Source of the DNA: Thalassotalea sp. ND16A
GTDB taxonomy: Bacteria; Pseudomonadota; Gammaproteobacteria; Enterobacterales; Alteromonadaceae
NCBI RefSeq assembly: GCF_000764205.1
Contig: NZ_JQDZ01000125.1
Span: forward strand, 1 to 64,000
Direction of reading: 5' to 3'
Length of the DNA: 64,000 nucleotides
Part shown: positions 63,832-64,000 of the stretch, one piece after another
Position numbering within the stretch: position 1 is the first letter of the stretch
How the letters are laid out: each line of letters begins with the position of its first letter
The notes under the pieces: model-generated
Told to the model about the DNA's origin: nothing
The model's database searches: none
What the model saw: the letters and a program-made list of their open reading frames with translations, nothing else
Program-made: the position numbers and the translations under genes

Positions 63832-64000
63832 GTATCACTGAAGATTTCACTACCACCCCATGCCCAGGTTGTCAGACTATTTTCGCTAGAAATACCTTAG
63901 TAAATGGCATCCCGGCATATAAAATTATTGGCAATAAGGCGTTTTGTAAGTAGTCTAATAACAATCTGTATAAGCACTGATTTGGCTATGTACTTATACC
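63832..64000. other. Right end of window, no supported gene
   Basis: A frame without a start reads TTTPCPGCQTIFARNTLVNG then IPAYKIIGNKAFCK and stops near 63952. The CPGC motif is suggestive, but no start codon or ribosome binding site is present, so it may be a relic or chance. Confidence 0.25.

Noticed and set aside
63860-63952. Frame with a CPGC motif at the right end
   Set aside because: No start codon or ribosome binding site; too short to call a gene or a named relic.

Overview
The window looks like an ordinary chromosomal segment of a marine gammaproteobacterium of the Alteromonadales, most like the Colwelliaceae (Colwellia or Thalassotalea type). The evidence is low-to-moderate GC, E. 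coli/Vibrio-like gene order in several blocks (glnD-dapD; comEC-msbA-lpxK-ycaR-kdsB; lolCDE-mfd-csiV; rnd-fadD / slp / tsaB / yoaA; a complete hisLGDCBHAFI operon; recR / htpG-adk), and many short hairpin repeats between genes. The genus is an inference from gene content. No rRNA, tRNA, CRISPR array, prophage or insertion sequence with a transposase was seen.

Layout. 0.3-4.8 kb: map, glnD and dapD, rightward, closed by a strong terminator. 5-11.2 kb: leftward envelope/competence block comEC-msbA-lpxK-ycaR-kdsB. 11.4-16.6 kb: a DUF2062 membrane protein, an unrecognised membrane-anchored protein and the leftward lolCDE operon. 16.8-23 kb: mfd, csiV and small conserved genes, rightward. 23-25.2 kb: rsuA and a leftward PilZ / ParA-like / ribbon-helix-helix cassette. 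25.4-38.5 kb: gamma carbonic anhydrase, a beta-propeller protein, tRNA modification (DTW), ycgN-mltB-ycgL, rnd, fadD, an alpha/beta hydrolase, slp, an M50-like membrane protease, tsaB and yoaA. 38.7-46.2 kb: his operon with promoter, leader peptide (four consecutive His codons) and attenuator. 46.2-50.3 kb: small accessory genes (GNAT, secreted proteins, TonB-like, MAPEG) and adk. 50.5-57 kb: htpG and recR, separated here by an inserted LysR-controlled redox island. 57-64 kb: amidohydrolase, exported thiol peroxidase, DUF924, ibpA with a heat-shock promoter and RNA thermometer, OsmC, a Spy/CpxP-like protein, an AhpD-like protein and several decayed genes.

How the parts work together. Lipid A and envelope building (kdsB, lpxK, msbA), lipoprotein release (lolCDE), peptidoglycan upkeep (csiV, mltB) and lipoproteins (slp) form an envelope theme. 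DNA repair and helicases (mfd, yoaA, recR) and histidine synthesis are housekeeping. htpG and ibpA both carry sigma32-like promoters, and ibpA also has a ROSE-type hairpin over its ribosome binding site.

The most notable signals are: the ROSE-like thermometer, the his attenuator, three families of dispersed hairpin repeats plus a perfect 48-bp palindrome, a heptanucleotide tandem repeat just upstream of a GNAT gene, a PilZ/ParA/RHH cassette, a PNPOx-reductase-ferredoxin fusion, a protease gene with an apparent non-canonical start, and three genes decayed by internal deletion in the last 12 kb. No clearly new multi-gene system was found; the PilZ/ParA/RHH cassette is the nearest candidate.
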